Below are positions 34,545 through 47,381 of a stretch of DNA of 64,000 bases, piece after piece. The stretch spans positions 2,480,001 to 2,544,000 of the forward strand of contig NC_005027.1 of NCBI RefSeq assembly GCF_000196115.1. Direction: 5' to 3'. The DNA comes from Rhodopirellula baltica SH 1 (GTDB lineage Bacteria > Planctomycetota > Planctomycetia > Pirellulales > Pirellulaceae). Below the pieces are notes generated by a model. It searched no databases. It saw only the letters and a list, made by a program, of their open reading frames with translations, and was not told the origin of the DNA. A program made the translations under genes and the position numbers. Every line of letters begins with the position of its first letter. The stretch's first letter is position 1.

Positions 34545-36413
34545 TTAGAAATCGGTCAGAGATTTTGGAGCCCAAGCAACCCGCAACGCATTCAGCACCG
34601 CTACCACATCGATGGCTTCTTGAGCGATCGCACCCGCGACCGGCGGAAGATACCCAGCGGAGGCGATCAGCATTCCGATCACACTTAGCGTCATGCCACC
34701 GACAGCGCTTTGCAGAGCGATTCTTCGCATCCGCCGGCTGATATGCATCAGCTCGTCCACACGGGCGAGCGACGAATCCAAAATGACCACACCGGCAGCT
34801 TCCGTGGTCACATCACTATTTTGTCCGAACGCGATGCCGACCGTTGCGGCCATCAACGCAGGAGCATCGTTGATTCCGTCCCCGACGAAAACAGTTTTGG
34901 CCGCCTTGGTTTGCTCGGTCACGAATCGAAGTTTGTCTTCGGGGCTTTGATCGCCCAGGCATTCGGTGATACCAACTTGTTCGCCTAGATATTGCACCTC
35001 CGACGTGCGATCACCAGACAACAAGATGACTCGATTGACGCCATGGCGATCATCCAAGTGATCGACAAATGAATGGCCTTCGCTTCGCGGTGAATCGCGT
35101 AGCCGATAGGTGGCTGCGTATTCTCCGTCGATCAGGATCACGCATTCCAACCCGCCACTTTGTTCGGGCAAGCGTTCCGCCCAGCCGCCGCCTTTGGCAA
35201 GCAGTTTTTTGCGGCTGGTAATTTGCATTTCGTGGCCATCGACGATTCCGCGAAGTCCCGCACCGGGAGGTTCGCTGATTTCGGAAACGCTGAGCAAGGT
35301 ATCTGATGATGACGTTTCGCTTTGTGCGGCGGCCGAAACGATTGCCTCTGCCAATGGATGCTTCGAGTAACGCTCGAGACTGGCGACCAACGTCAGTACA
35401 CGAGCCGCATCCTGATTGGGATCAACTAATTGCTCGACCAACTTGGGTCGGCCGTAAGTCAGCGTTCCCGTTTTGTCAAAGATCATCGTCTTGCAGCGAT
35501 CGACTTGCTCCAAGACCGAAGGGTCGCGAATGATGATCGAACGCCGAGCCGACAGAGAGATCGCACCGAGAATTGCAACCGGTATGGCAATCAACAAAGG
35601 GCATGGCGTGGCGACCACCATCACAGAAAGGAATCGCACCGGGTCGCCGCTTGCCACCCAAGCAGCAACGCCGATCAAAACCGCCAGCGGTGTGTAGAAG
35701 GCACCAAGCTGGTCGCCGAGCCGACGAATCTTCGGACGGTTTTGCTGTGACGACTCCATCACCTCCATGATTTTGGCGTAACGCGAATCGACAGCTCGCT
35801 TGTCCGCTCGAACCACCAGCGCCGAATCTCCATTGATTGCACCGGAGAGCACCAGTGAGCCGGGCGTTTTGGACATGCGATACGGTTCGCCAGTCAGATA
35901 CGACTCGTCCATGGTGCCGCGACCTGACACGACCGTGGCATCCACCGGGCAGACTTTGTGTGGCAAAATCAATACGGTATCGCCGATAGCAATCTCATCC
36001 AGTGGGATCTCTTCCGTTGTGTCACCAACCTGTCGAATCGCGATGGCCGGCATTCGATTGGCCAGTGCACGCAACACCGACGAAGCGCTGCGTACGGCAT
36101 AAGATTCCAATGCTTCCCCACCGGATAGCATCAAGACGACAATCGTGGCGGCCAGATATTCTCCCAGCAGCACGCCGGTCACGATTGAGATGCCGGCCAA
36201 CAAATCCGATCCAAATTCGGCTCGAAATAGTTTGACCAACAGGTTCCAAACCAGAGGAACGCCGCCCAGAACGAGTGCGATCAACAACGGAAAATCACGA
36301 ATTGCGACGCCCGCGACATCGCCGTCAATCGTCATCCCAAAACGCAACCACAGGTGCAGCGTGATCGCAACGATGGCAAGCCCTGCGATTCCCAGTTGCA
36401 AACGATTGTTCAT
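34545..36413 (-). CDS. Heavy-metal-type (P1B) P-type ATPase without N-terminal metal domain
   Basis: 622 residues from ATG 36413 (MNNRLQLG). All pump motifs are present: TGEPYR in the actuator domain, [13 protein letters not shown] in the membrane, DKTGTLTYG with phosphorylated Asp near residue 313, SKHPLAEAI (the HP pair of P1B pumps) and [11 protein letters not shown]. The membrane metal site is CPL rather than the CPC of Cu, Cd or Zn pumps. No HMA domain exists. The metal is therefore unclear, and the CPL subgroup should not be called copper or cadmium by default. It lies next to glgX and phosphoketolase in the 34-51 kb island. The open frame reaches to 36491. Confidence 0.86.
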   Translation of the reverse strand: MNNRLQLGIAGLAIVAITLHLWLRFGMTIDGDVAGVAIRDFPLLIALVLGGVPLVWNLLVKLFRAEFGSDLLAGISIVTGVLLGEYLAATIVVLMLSGGEALESYAVRSASSVLRALANRMPAIAIRQVGDTTEEIPLDEIAIGDTVLILPHKVCPVDATVVSGRGTMDESYLTGEPYRMSKTPGSLVLSGAINGDSALVVRADKRAVDSRYAKIMEVMESSQQNRPKIRRLGDQLGAFYTPLAVLIGVAAWVASGDPVRFLSVMVVATPCPLLIAIPVAILGAISLSARRSIIIRDPSVLEQVDRCKTMIFDKTGTLTYGRPKLVEQLVDPNQDAARVLTLVASLERYSKHPLAEAIVSAAAQSETSSSDTLLSVSEISEPPGAGLRGIVDGHEMQITSRKKLLAKGGGWAERLPEQSGGLECVILIDGEYAATYRLRDSPRSEGHSFVDHLDDRHGVNRVILLSGDRTSEVQYLGEQVGITECLGDQSPEDKLRFVTEQTKAAKTVFVGDGINDAPALMAATVGIAFGQNSDVTTEAAGVVILDSSLARVDELMHISRRMRRIALQSAVGGMTLSVIGMLIASAGYLPPVAGAIAQEAIDVVAVLNALRVAWAPKSLTDF

Positions 36414-36800
36414 ATTTTCTGCCCGGCGGTTGTTGTGCGTCGTCCAACGCTGGAGAACTTTCGCGAAAGATTCGTTGATCCCTTCAGCCACTTACTGACC
36501 AAGATGACTGAACCGAGGACCGATCCCAAAGGGGGCTTCATTTCCCAGCCCGCCAGCAACAAGAGTCTCGGCTGATATCGAAATCTATTCAACAGGCGAA
36601 TGTCGATTTGAACTCCATCGCTCAAGTTGAAGATGCTCACGTGCGGACAAGCCTAGCAGTTTTTGAATCGGTTGATTTAGCCAGGTAACCAGCAAGCAGT
36701 CGGCCAAACCTACGCGGGCCAGGTGTTTGGAAAGAGAATCCCCCGTACCAGATTCGGTAAATGGTGCTGACGAGCGTTAACGGGCGGAACAAGGAAAGCT
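36414..36800. other. Gap between glgX end and P-type ATPase start
   Basis: 387 bases with no clear gene. Open frames here overlap neighbouring genes and have no motifs. It must hold the promoter for the ATPase gene unless that is read from further upstream. No -35/-10 pair was certain. Confidence 0.35.
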
Positions 36801-38939
36801 TCACCGTTCGACAAGCACGCAAATGGATCGAGCGTTGACGTTCCATGTTGGAGATGCAACGCATTGATTTGCGGGGTCGTCGGAAAGTTCGCTCAGTGAC
36901 GTGCGCGAGGTATCGATGGCGAGACGCCACTTCTCGAACGCCCACTCTTGGATTCCAAATTCGACCGAATCGCGCCCCGCATTGATCATGACATAGATGT
37001 CTGCATCGTCCTGTGATTCGCCATGCAAACAGTAGGCGAGTTGTCTCGATTCCAAGGACATATCGACCAAATGCCCCGTTCCGTACCATCGAACATCGCC
37101 CCGCCAAAAACGCGAACGGCTAATCGACGGATGGGATTTGCGGAAGGAGATTACCTCGCGGACGAAGTTGAAGATGTCCGCATGCTCGCTGCGTCGATCC
37201 CAGTCCAGCCAGCTCGTCTCGTTGTCTTGGTTGTACGGGTTGTTGTTTCCGCGTTGGGTTTGAAGAAATTCGTCTCCCATCCGGAACATTGGCGTTCCGT
37301 TAGACAGCATCAGCAAGCAGAAAAAGTTGCGGACTTGCTGTTTGCGAAGCTGCAAGATCTCTGATGGCGTTCCGTCGTCTCCTTCCCAACCACAATCCCA
37401 ACTGTATTCAAGGGCTCCGTCGGTGTTGTTATTTCCGTTGGCCCAGTTTCGTTTTTCGTTGTACGCCGTCAAATCGTACAGCGTGCTACCGTCATGCGAC
37501 GTTATGTAGTTAACGCTTAACTGTGGTTGCAACGCATGAGGCAGGTCATCGGGGAAAAGATCGCAACTTCCGTACAGTCGCGTCATTAGATCAGAAACCA
37601 TTCCGCAATCGCCACGGACAAACCGTTGCATGGTGTCTCGATAGTGAGCATTCCACTGCATCCAACGTTGCCCGGGGAACTTCTTACCCAATTGGAACTG
37701 GCCGTCAGCATCCCACGGTTCCGCAATCAACCGATCGTCACTGAGGTCGGAATCGGTGCCAATTTCACTAACGATGGGTGGATCATCCAAATTGATCGAA
37801 CCATCACTGTTGCGAGTGAAGACAGATGCGAGATCGAAACGAAATCCGTCCACGTGCATCTGAGAATCCCAGAATCGCAGGCTGTCAACGATCATCCGGC
37901 GAACCGCTCGATTGGCCGTGTGCAATGTGTTGCCCGTTCCACTGTGGTTGGCGTATGGAGCGTTCGGATTGCCTGTCATCATGTAGGCCGTGCTGCTATC
38001 GATTCCTTTCCAACAATACGTTGGTCCGCGATGACCGCCTTCGCACGTGTGGTTGTATACAACATCCAGAATGACCTCGATGCCTGCCGCATGCAGTGCC
38101 TTTACCATCGTGCAAAATTCGTCTCTTTGATTGCAGGCCGTAGTGTTGGTCGCGTAAGCATGGTGCGGCGCAAAGAAATTCAAGGGCATGTATCCCCAAT
38201 AGTCTCCGTCGCCCGGATCAAACTGGAAGACCGGCATCAACTCAACCGCGGTCACTCCCAATTCGACGAGATACGGAATTTTGTCAACGACGCCTAAAAA
38301 CGTGCCTTGATGCGTTTCGGGCACTCCCGAGTTTGGATTCTTTGTGAATCCACGCACGTGCATTTCATAGATCACCAGGTCACTACCATGACGCAATACG
38401 CGATCCTCATTCCAATCGAATTCGCAGAATTGATTCGGCAATATTCCCAGAGGAGCTTGACCTGAGTTGGAACCGGGTCGTCGAGCTGCGTTGCGAGAAA
38501 ACGATTCGGGGAAGAAGACTCCCCTGGCAAATGGATCCAGCAGAATCTTTTGAAAGTCAAAATCGTGGTGGTCGTAGCCTCCTTGCGGCGCTGGCCCATC
38601 CACTCGGTAGGCATAGTATGCCCACTCATCAGGATGTTCACTGCGGACACGGCAATGCCAAACCGGCCCCGACTTATTGAACAAATAGCTCAGCTCCACC
38701 TCTCGAGCTGGATGAACCAAGTCATCCTTCCTGTACAGCAGCAGATGCACGGCGGTGGCATGCCGCGAATAGAGTGAGAAATTGAAGGAAGACTCCTCCG
38801 CAATCCAACTGGCACCAAGTGGGAATGGCGAACCTTCAGCTTTTTCCCAAGCGTTCATATTGGAGTCCAGATTTGGAATCGACGGTGAGATACCGCGTTC
38901 ACGAACATGCGAAACACGACGTTGCGAATTCAAATCCAT
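36801..38939 (-). CDS. glgX: Glycogen debranching enzyme GlgX
   Basis: 712 residues. An N-terminal CBM48-like region (SPFPLGASWIAEESSFNFSLYSRHATAV) leads into the GH13 barrel. Catalytic blocks: VILDVVYNHTCEGG, VDGFRFDLAS (nucleophile Asp), LIAEPWD (acid Glu) and NYITSHDG (transition-state Asp). It hydrolyses alpha-1,6 branches of phosphorylase-trimmed glycogen. GTPMFRMGDEFLQTQRGNNNPYNQDN is a strong isoamylase/GlgX marker. The start directly abuts the SpoIIAA-like stop; ATG 38858 (MNAWEKAEGS) is a second candidate. No glgA, glgB or glgP is here. Confidence 0.93.
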   Translation of the reverse strand: MDLNSQRRVSHVRERGISPSIPNLDSNMNAWEKAEGSPFPLGASWIAEESSFNFSLYSRHATAVHLLLYRKDDLVHPAREVELSYLFNKSGPVWHCRVRSEHPDEWAYYAYRVDGPAPQGGYDHHDFDFQKILLDPFARGVFFPESFSRNAARRPGSNSGQAPLGILPNQFCEFDWNEDRVLRHGSDLVIYEMHVRGFTKNPNSGVPETHQGTFLGVVDKIPYLVELGVTAVELMPVFQFDPGDGDYWGYMPLNFFAPHHAYATNTTACNQRDEFCTMVKALHAAGIEVILDVVYNHTCEGGHRGPTYCWKGIDSSTAYMMTGNPNAPYANHSGTGNTLHTANRAVRRMIVDSLRFWDSQMHVDGFRFDLASVFTRNSDGSINLDDPPIVSEIGTDSDLSDDRLIAEPWDADGQFQLGKKFPGQRWMQWNAHYRDTMQRFVRGDCGMVSDLMTRLYGSCDLFPDDLPHALQPQLSVNYITSHDGSTLYDLTAYNEKRNWANGNNNTDGALEYSWDCGWEGDDGTPSEILQLRKQQVRNFFCLLMLSNGTPMFRMGDEFLQTQRGNNNPYNQDNETSWLDWDRRSEHADIFNFVREVISFRKSHPSISRSRFWRGDVRWYGTGHLVDMSLESRQLAYCLHGESQDDADIYVMINAGRDSVEFGIQEWAFEKWRLAIDTSRTSLSELSDDPANQCVASPTWNVNARSICVLVER

Positions 38940-39302
38940 TCACTCTTCCATTAGCCACTTGCGAGCCTGCTCCAATTCGCTGGCGTCGAAGTAACGAACA
39001 GAAGCCGTTGTGAACGGTTTGCAAAACACCGCCAACCCCCGTTCCCACTTTCGTTCGCCAACGATCGCGATGCGTTCGAAATCTCGAAAGTGCTTGGTAT
39101 CAAACTTGATGTCTTCCCACAGAGTACCAGCGTCCCATCCATGAAAATCATGCATGGCGAATAAAACACGGATCTTGCCGTATTGATTGATCTGTTCTTC
39201 AGCGAGCGGTACGAGTTGCTGATAGGTTTCGCGGTCAAGTTTGCCGGAGACATGAACTTCAAGATACCTGCCTTGTGCAATCTCGTTGAGTTCCAGCGAC
39301 AT
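38940..39302 (-). CDS. SpoIIAA-like (STAS-fold) protein
   Basis: 120 residues from ATG 39302. The pattern MSLELNEIAQGRYLEVHVSG, then KIRVLFAMHDFHGWDAG, then FERIAIVGERKWERGLA and FTTASVRYF matches the SpoIIAA-like family (formerly DUF3478). This is a STAS-type fold lacking the usual phosphorylated Ser motif. These small proteins often sit next to stress or fermentation genes; their function is unknown. The gene directly precedes glgX, with no bases between stop and start, so the two are co-transcribed. Confidence 0.82.
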   Translation of the reverse strand: MSLELNEIAQGRYLEVHVSGKLDRETYQQLVPLAEEQINQYGKIRVLFAMHDFHGWDAGTLWEDIKFDTKHFRDFERIAIVGERKWERGLAVFCKPFTTASVRYFDASELEQARKWLMEE

Positions 39303-39599
39303 GATTGGGTTCCTGTTGAAGAGGACTCGAATGGAACGTGGTGTTCCGACGGCCAATCAGGGAAAGCAAACCCAGGACCAAACCGGATGAACAACAGTCT
39401 TAGAGGATTGCTAACCTGATGAATTCTCTTCTCTGTCACACAGCGTGTGCTATCGCCCATTTTTCGTCCGTATGTGCTCAGTCGCGACAGGCAATCAGGC
39501 GTCAATGAACGTGTCTGCGGATGATTGGCATCCGATTGGCCGAATGGCTCGTACTTTGCATGTTTGTCAGGTTTCTGTTTTCAACTTGTGAGGCATCCA

Positions 39600-39905
39600 A
39601 TGAACGATCCATTTATTCAATCGGAGTGGCAGTCCCTGTGTGAACGTGTAAAGGGCTGCGCTCGGACACTTGCCACTGACGAATCCGAAGGAAAGATCTT
39701 CGCATCGCAGGCTCACAATTTTGCGGCCGGCGAACCGCCCCAAAGATATTCCGAGTTGCTCACGAAAGTAGCCGAAGCGGCACGCCTTGCCGTGAAGTGG
39801 CAATCGGACGTGGCGCATGACACCGCTGACCATTGCATCGACGAAGCAAGCGACGAAAGTTTCCCTGCCAGCGATCCTCCCGCGTTCACGGCCACTCACG
39901 CGTGA
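39600..39905 (+). CDS. Small acidic protein with C-terminal SFPASDPPA motif
   Basis: 101 residues from ATG 39600. The end, DEASDESFPASDPPAF, is a short motif conserved in small proteins of several phyla, often near stress or phosphoketolase genes. The rest is helical (LLTKVAEAARLAVKWQSD). No enzyme domain or signal peptide is seen, and the function is unknown. It lies between the SpoIIAA-like gene (minus strand, divergent) and the membrane protein at 40103. Confidence 0.65.
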   Translation: MNDPFIQSEWQSLCERVKGCARTLATDESEGKIFASQAHNFAAGEPPQRYSELLTKVAEAARLAVKWQSDVAHDTADHCIDEASDESFPASDPPAFTATHA

Positions 39906-40102
39906 GATCACAACCGGTGTGATCACCAATCTCGTTTGAGTGTTCGTTGCTGCGGCATTGGGCTGCTGAGTTGCGAATCTCATCGACGCCGCCAAAGCAT
40001 CCATCACACCAGCCACGATGACCTCCGTCGCTGCTTGCGACATCATGCTCAAACGCAATGACAGCACCGCTTGAGTTGTGGCCTGCCAAGCTGAGCGGGC
40101 AA

Positions 40103-40612
40103 TCAGGTTGACGCTCGATCGTTCGCTTTCAGGCGTTCCAACTCATCGTGCTCTGCCTCGACAAAGAACAGCGGTAAGAAGGGGGTGTTGATCAACACCG
40201 CCAGAAAGAACAACCCGGACGCGATGATTCCGACGTATTGCCATTCAAAGAACGCCGCCGCGATGATGAATGCGGCGGCAGCGAGAACACCGAGCACCTT
40301 CAAAATCAGAAGCACACCTGCGGTTTCGACATCCGCTTGAATCTCTTGTTGGCTGAGTCGTTGCGCATCGCGCTCTCGCAAAGAGCTCGCTCGGGATCGC
40401 ACTTCAAAGTAGTTCGCCAACGCCAACACCGCATACAGAAACGGAATCGGAATCGCTGCGAGGTAAGCGACTTCGGGGAACATAAGTAGAGACAGGATTG
40501 TCCCGATCAGACTGGCCGCCAACAGGATGCGTACTCCAGTTCGAAAGTGGCGGGAGAGAACGTGTGCGTCAGGCTCCGTGGGAAGCCGGTGGGTGGTCGC
40601 TGGAGTGCTCAT
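40103..40612 (-). CDS. Four-helix membrane protein of unknown function
   Basis: 169 residues from ATG 40612. Four hydrophobic segments are visible: ILLAASLIGTILSLLMF, VAYLAAIPIPFLYAVLALA, LLILKVLGVLAAAAFIIAAAFF and VGIIASGLFFLAVLI. A cytoplasmic charged loop (SRASSLRERDAQRLSQQE) separates helices 2 and 3. No family was recognised. It lies beside the phosphoketolase gene but on the opposite strand, 312 bases away. The upstream frame to 40741 is not family-supported. Confidence 0.6.
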   Translation of the reverse strand: MSTPATTHRLPTEPDAHVLSRHFRTGVRILLAASLIGTILSLLMFPEVAYLAAIPIPFLYAVLALANYFEVRSRASSLRERDAQRLSQQEIQADVETAGVLLILKVLGVLAAAAFIIAAAFFEWQYVGIIASGLFFLAVLINTPFLPLFFVEAEHDELERLKANDRAST

Positions 40613-40924
40613 TTGATTTTCCGGGTGGGTGAAAGGCCAATCTGAATGAGTGGCTGTCGGACGGCGACAACTCACAAGCGATTCACGTGCCCGGGCGTTT
40701 CGTCGGCGTTTGACAACACAAGAGTGCTCCAGTACGCACATTCACTGTGCGTTGAATGACAACCTGGCACAGAGCTGTTCGCTGCAAGAGTCTCGCGTGC
40801 TCCGTAAATCGTTCACTACGGAAGAGCGGAGATGTTTTTGCCAGGCAAGATGATTCATAACGGCGGTGGTACAAAGATTGCCGAGCAACAGTGACGTCGT
40901 CCATTCAACAAGAAAGCCAACGTC

Positions 40925-43306
40925 ATGATTGAAACACTTGAGTCAACCCAGGTTTCTCACGAGACATTGCGAACGATCGACGCCTACTGGCGTGCAGCGA
41001 ATTACTTGTCGGTGGGGCAGATCTACCTTTCCGACAATCCGTTGCTCAAACGCCCGCTTCGGATTGAGGACGTCAAAAAGATGCTTCTGGGTCACTGGGG
41101 AACGACGCCGGGTCAGAATTTTATCTACGCCCATTTGAACCGGACAATCAAACAAAATGATCTCAACATGATCTATGTCTCGGGTCCGGGACATGGTGGG
41201 CCCGCGGTCGTCGCCAATACGTATTTGGAAGGCTCCTACAGCGAGATCTACCCGCATATCAGCCAAGATGAGGCGGGAATGAGAAAGCTGTTCGTTCAGT
41301 TCTCGTTCCCAGGAGGGATCCCCAGTCACGCGTCGCCGGAGTGTCCCGGTTCAATTCACGAAGGCGGTGAACTTGGATATTCGCTGAGTCATTCCTTCGG
41401 TGCTGTATTCGACAATCCCGATTTGATCGTAGCTTGCGTGGTAGGCGATGGCGAAGCGGAGACAGGTCCGCTGGCAACGGCATGGCACTCGAACAAGTTT
41501 TTGAATCCAGCGACTGACGGTGCAGTGCTACCGATCTTGCATTTAAACGGATTCAAGATCGCGAACCCTACCATCCTCGCTCGCATCAACCACGAGGAGC
41601 TCGAGCAACTGATGCGAGGTTACGGGTGGACGCCCATTTTTGTGGAGGGCAAAGATCCAATGAAAATGCATGCTGCGATGGCGGAAGCCTTGGACGTCGC
41701 CATCGGACAAATCCGATCGATCCAACAGAATGCTCGCGAAACTGGCGACACATCTCGTCCTCGCTGGCCCATGATCGTGTTGAGATCGCCGAAGGGATGG
41801 ACGGGTCCCAAGTTTGTCGATGGTGTCCGCAATGAAGGGACCTTTCATTCGCATCAAGTGCCTTTGTCTGATCCGGCCAAATGCCCCGAGCATCTGAAAC
41901 AAATCGAGCAATGGCTCCGCAGCTATCGCCCAGAAGAACTGCTTGACGAAAACGGTCGACTTCGCCAGGAAATCGCGGATTTGGCACCCACGGGTGATCG
42001 TCGAATGGGAGCGAACCCGCATGCCAACGGCGGACGTTTGTTGCGGCGACTGAAGATGCCCGACTTCAGGGACTATGCCGTCGAAATTAGCCAACGCGGT
42101 TGCCGAGGAATTGGTGACACGCACGTCACGGGCAAATTCATTCGCGACATCGTTCGATTGAACGAAGAGCACAAAAACTTTCGCATCTTTGGCCCCGACG
42201 AAACGATCTCGAATGGCTTGGAAGCTGTATTCGATGTCACTCAGCGTCAATGGAACGCCGCGATCGTCGAAGATGATGAATCACTCGCACCGACCGGTCG
42301 TGTCCTGGAAATGTTGAGCGAGCATCAATGCGAAGGCTGGCTGGAAGGTTACCTGCTGACAGGTCGGCACGGGCTTTTCAATTGCTACGAAGCGTTTGTG
42401 CACATCGTCGATTCGATGTTCAACCAACACGCAAAGTGGTTGAAGGTGACGTCGGAATTGCCATGGCGCCACAAGATTGCGTCGCTGAACTATTTGCTCG
42501 CGTCGCACGTCTGGCGACAAGATCACAACGGGTTTACCCACCAAGACCCAGGTTTCCTCGACGTGGTCGTCAACAAGAAGGCCGAAATTGTTCGCGTCTA
42601 CTTACCACCGGACGCCAATTGTCTGCTCTCGGTTATGGATCACTGCTTGCGAAGCCAGCACTATGTCAATGTCGTTGTCGCGGGCAAACACCCATCGCCG
42701 CAGTGGCTGACAATGGGCGAGGCAGCCGAACACTGCGCCAAAGGAATTGGAATTTGGGATTGGGCAGGCAACGAGTCCTCGAGTGACCCTGATGTCGTGA
42801 TGGCTTGTTGTGGTGACGTCCCCACATTGGAAACGTTGGCTGCGGTTTCCATTTTGCGTGAGCATTTGCCCGATCTAACAATCCGGGTCGTCAACGTGGT
42901 CGACCTGATGCGACTGCAACCCAAATCAGAACACCCACATGGTCTCAGTGACTCAGACTTTGATGCTCTGTTCACCAAAAACAAACATGTGATCTTTGCC
43001 TTTCACGCGTACCCTTGGTTGGTTCATCGACTGACTTATCGTCGTACCAACCACGCCAACATTCATGTTCGCGGTTACAAGGAAGAAGGCACGATTACGA
43101 CACCGTTTGACATGACCGTGCTAAATGACCTCGACCGATTTCATTTAGTAATGGATGCCATTGATCGTTTGCCCGAAACCGGCGGGCGAGGCCAACGCCT
43201 AAAAGCTTTGATGCAAGAGAAGTTAGTGGAGCATCGGCGATACATCAATGAGAACGGACAAGACATGCCCGAGATTCGTGACTGGGAATGGAGCGCCAGG
43301 TCATGA
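40925..43306 (+). CDS. xfp: Xylulose-5-phosphate/fructose-6-phosphate phosphoketolase
   Basis: 793 residues, full length. Family signatures: [43 protein letters not shown], and the ThDP motif [54 protein letters not shown] and LNDLDRFHL near the end are typical. It cleaves sugar phosphates to acetyl phosphate plus erythrose-4-P or glyceraldehyde-3-P. The next gene starts by ATGA overlap. No acetate kinase (ackA) gene follows in the window, so acetyl phosphate would be used by genes elsewhere. Confidence 0.96.
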   Translation: MIETLESTQVSHETLRTIDAYWRAANYLSVGQIYLSDNPLLKRPLRIEDVKKMLLGHWGTTPGQNFIYAHLNRTIKQNDLNMIYVSGPGHGGPAVVANTYLEGSYSEIYPHISQDEAGMRKLFVQFSFPGGIPSHASPECPGSIHEGGELGYSLSHSFGAVFDNPDLIVACVVGDGEAETGPLATAWHSNKFLNPATDGAVLPILHLNGFKIANPTILARINHEELEQLMRGYGWTPIFVEGKDPMKMHAAMAEALDVAIGQIRSIQQNARETGDTSRPRWPMIVLRSPKGWTGPKFVDGVRNEGTFHSHQVPLSDPAKCPEHLKQIEQWLRSYRPEELLDENGRLRQEIADLAPTGDRRMGANPHANGGRLLRRLKMPDFRDYAVEISQRGCRGIGDTHVTGKFIRDIVRLNEEHKNFRIFGPDETISNGLEAVFDVTQRQWNAAIVEDDESLAPTGRVLEMLSEHQCEGWLEGYLLTGRHGLFNCYEAFVHIVDSMFNQHAKWLKVTSELPWRHKIASLNYLLASHVWRQDHNGFTHQDPGFLDVVVNKKAEIVRVYLPPDANCLLSVMDHCLRSQHYVNVVVAGKHPSPQWLTMGEAAEHCAKGIGIWDWAGNESSSDPDVVMACCGDVPTLETLAAVSILREHLPDLTIRVVNVVDLMRLQPKSEHPHGLSDSDFDALFTKNKHVIFAFHAYPWLVHRLTYRRTNHANIHVRGYKEEGTITTPFDMTVLNDLDRFHLVMDAIDRLPETGGRGQRLKALMQEKLVEHRRYINENGQDMPEIRDWEWSARS

Positions 43307-43899
43307 GCGATCAGTTCCCTCAAATTTATCTTGCTCGTCATGGCGAAACGCCGTGGACGATCACGGGGCAGCACACCGGATCGACAGACATGCCGCTGAC
43401 ACCCAAAGGCGAACGCAACGCCACTCAACTACAAGGTCGACTCGAAGGCATCCGTTTCAACGAAGTCTGGACCAGTCCTTTGCAGCGAGCCAAACGAACC
43501 TGTGAACTGGCAGGTTACGGCGAGCGGGCACGCGTCGTCACCGAGCTGGCCGAATGGGACTGCGGTGCATACGAAGGGCTCACGAGAAATGAAATTCACC
43601 AAAAGCATCCAGACTGGAATCTTTTTCGCGATGGTTGCCCCAACGGCGAATCATTGACGGACGTGGCGACGCGTGTCGATCGAGTGATCCAGCGAATCCG
43701 TCAGCGAAACGACACTTGCTTGCTGTTCGCTCACAAGCACTTTTTGCAAGTCTTCGCCGCCTGCTGGGTGGGGCTTCCTCCGGAGACTGGTCAACGTCTG
43801 TTTCTCGGTACGGCGGCGTTGAGCATCGTTGGCTATCACCACGACCAAAGTGATTCAGTCATCCGGTTGTGGAACGACCGAAGCTATCTGACTGACTAA
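43303..43899 (+). CDS. Histidine phosphatase (phosphoglycerate mutase-like)
   Basis: 198 residues from ATG 43303, overlapping the phosphoketolase stop by ATGA. The catalytic motif is YLARHGET, with [14 protein letters not shown] (second Arg region), [11 protein letters not shown] (acid Glu region) and [17 protein letters not shown] (second His). This is the broad branch-2-like family; the substrate may be a sugar phosphate or phosphoglycerate. Translation coupling to phosphoketolase suggests a role in the same carbon flow. The exact reaction cannot be read from sequence. Confidence 0.86.
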   Translation: MSDQFPQIYLARHGETPWTITGQHTGSTDMPLTPKGERNATQLQGRLEGIRFNEVWTSPLQRAKRTCELAGYGERARVVTELAEWDCGAYEGLTRNEIHQKHPDWNLFRDGCPNGESLTDVATRVDRVIQRIRQRNDTCLLFAHKHFLQVFAACWVGLPPETGQRLFLGTAALSIVGYHHDQSDSVIRLWNDRSYLTD

Positions 43900-43925
43900 G
43901 CAGGTACGCAGGTGTCGTCGGGTAT

Positions 43926-43989
43926 GTGAGCCGTTTGGCGTTAGCCACCGTTCCCACGCAAAACCGGGGCTAACGTCCAAACGGCTCAC
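43926..43989. repeat. Long imperfect palindrome upstream of the N-ATPase operon
   Basis: A 21-base arm at 43926-43946 begins GTGAGCCGTTTGG. Its near-perfect reverse complement is at 43968-43989, with one extra T, around a 21-base centre. It lies between the phosphatase and atpD, so it could end the xfp transcript or be a repeat element. There is no T tract. Similar GTGAGCCG-type palindromes may recur in the genome; this is from memory and untested. Confidence 0.65.
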
Positions 43990-44040
43990 AAGATGAAACC
44001 CAACCATTCCTGCACACTTGCCTAATTAAAAGACATCTGA

Positions 44041-45983
<1,943 letters not shown>

Positions 45984-45998
45984 GGAACGAATCAAGCC

Positions 45999-46283
45999 AT
46001 GAACAAACGACAAACGCTTCAAGACAACGTTGATGCAAAGCAATCTCGCAAGCTCGACGCGCGTCAACAAGGTGATCGTTCGGCGTGGTTTGGACTGGGC
46101 ATGTTCGGGTTGGTTGGGTGGTCCATCGCGATTCCAACATTGCTTGGGATTGCTATGGGAATCTGGGTCGATGAACATTGGCCGAGTCGATTTTCGTGGA
46201 CGTTGATGCTGTTGATCGGTGGCGTCGGGGTCGGCTGCTTGAACGCTTGGTGGTGGGTCAACCGGGAGAATGAAGATGAATGA
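45999..46283 (+). CDS. atpQ: N-ATPase accessory subunit AtpQ (AtpI/AtpZ-like)
   Basis: 94 residues. Two transmembrane segments: MFGLVGWSIAIPTLLGIAMGIWVD and LMLLIGGVGVGCLNAWWWV. It matches the AtpI/AtpZ-like family in size and in the GxxxGxWxD pattern. In N-ATPase operons this position is AtpQ. It probably helps assemble the c-ring or take up divalent ions, an inference from AtpI/AtpZ. It overlaps atpR by about eight bases. Confidence 0.82.
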   Translation: MNKRQTLQDNVDAKQSRKLDARQQGDRSAWFGLGMFGLVGWSIAIPTLLGIAMGIWVDEHWPSRFSWTLMLLIGGVGVGCLNAWWWVNRENEDE

Positions 46284-46617
46284 ATGGGTCGCGATGACAG
46301 GTGGATTTCTTGCGGGAGCCGCTGCAGCGGTGTTCTTCGTGGCGTCGTTGTGGTGGACCACAGTTCGTTTGCCAGCGTCTCGCCAGCCGTGGTTGTTGCT
46401 TTGCGGCAGTGCGTTGCTACGAATGGCGGTGGTGTTGGGTGTTCTGGCAATGCTGGCACGAAGTGGGGATTGGCGCATCTTGGTGGCCGCGGCCATGGGA
46501 TTCGCGCTCATCCGCACGGTCGGCGTGTGCACTATCGCTCAGCGTGACACTAGCTTTCAACTTGCGACAACACAAACTTCGCCCGCAAAAACTTTGCATC
46601 CCGGGAGCGAACGATGA
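46276..46617 (+). CDS. atpR: N-ATPase subunit AtpR
   Basis: About 113 residues with three hydrophobic segments: MTGGFLAGAAAAVFFVASLWW, WLLLCGSALLRMAVVLGVLAMLA and ILVAAAMGFALIRTVGV. AtpR is found only in N-type operons, between AtpQ and subunit a. A buried Arg (SALLRMAVVL) is a feature of this family and has been proposed to contact the c-ring. The start at 46276 is chosen because MNEWVAM is more family-like; ATG 46270 is equally possible. The stop overlaps the atpB start. Confidence 0.82.
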   Translation: MNEWVAMTGGFLAGAAAAVFFVASLWWTTVRLPASRQPWLLLCGSALLRMAVVLGVLAMLARSGDWRILVAAAMGFALIRTVGVCTIAQRDTSFQLATTQTSPAKTLHPGSER

Positions 46618-47300
46618 ACGGCGTGCAAATATCACCGGACGAATCAATCCTCTGGCAATCGGAAGCTTGGCCGGTCGTGAAGATCAATGTGACGCTTGCC
46701 TTCACTTGGCTAGTGATGGCGTTGCTGGTCATCGGCTCGTGGTGGATCACGCGACGATTGACTAGCGATACCAAAATCCCACGCTGGCAGAACCTCTTGG
46801 AAGTGCTGGTCACCGGCATTCGAGATCAAATCCGAGATGTCAGCCGACACGATCCGGGGCCGTACATGCCGTTCGTAGGAACACTATTCCTATTCATCGC
46901 CGTGGCAAACTTGCTGAGCATCGTGCCTGGCTACGTCGCACCGACTGGATCTTTGTCGACAACAGCAGCACTAGCGACGTGTGTGTTTGTGGCTGTTCCT
47001 GTGTTCGGCATCGCCTCGCACGGGGTGGGCGACTACTTGAAGCGGTACCTGCAACCAACTCCTTTGATGCTGCCTTTTAATTTGATTGGCGAACTTTCCA
47101 GGACTTTGGCACTGGCTGTGCGTTTGTACGGGAACATGATGAGCGGCGCAGTGATCGCCGCGATTTTGATCAGCTTCGTCCCACTCTTCGTTCCAATCGT
47201 GATGCAAGTGATGGGGCTGCTGACTGGAATGATCCAAGCTTACATCTTTGCGGTGTTGGCAATGGTTTACATCGCTTCGGCAACCAAAGTCGCGAAGTGA
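46614..47300 (+). CDS. atpB: N-ATPase subunit a
   Basis: 228 residues with about five helices. The stator Arg lies in RTLALAVRLYGNMMSG, as in all a-subunits. VGTLFLFIAVANLLSIVPGY and YLQPTPLMLPFNLIGELS are strong family segments. It forms the ion half-channels next to the c-ring. The short N-terminus suits the N-type form. Confidence 0.93.
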   Translation: MNGVQISPDESILWQSEAWPVVKINVTLAFTWLVMALLVIGSWWITRRLTSDTKIPRWQNLLEVLVTGIRDQIRDVSRHDPGPYMPFVGTLFLFIAVANLLSIVPGYVAPTGSLSTTAALATCVFVAVPVFGIASHGVGDYLKRYLQPTPLMLPFNLIGELSRTLALAVRLYGNMMSGAVIAAILISFVPLFVPIVMQVMGLLTGMIQAYIFAVLAMVYIASATKVAK

Positions 47301-47381
47301 TCGTGTTCGACAAAACGGTTGCACTCCTGTCGCTCGCATGCCGAACACCGAATTTGCATTTCAATTCCAAAGGAAAACACC

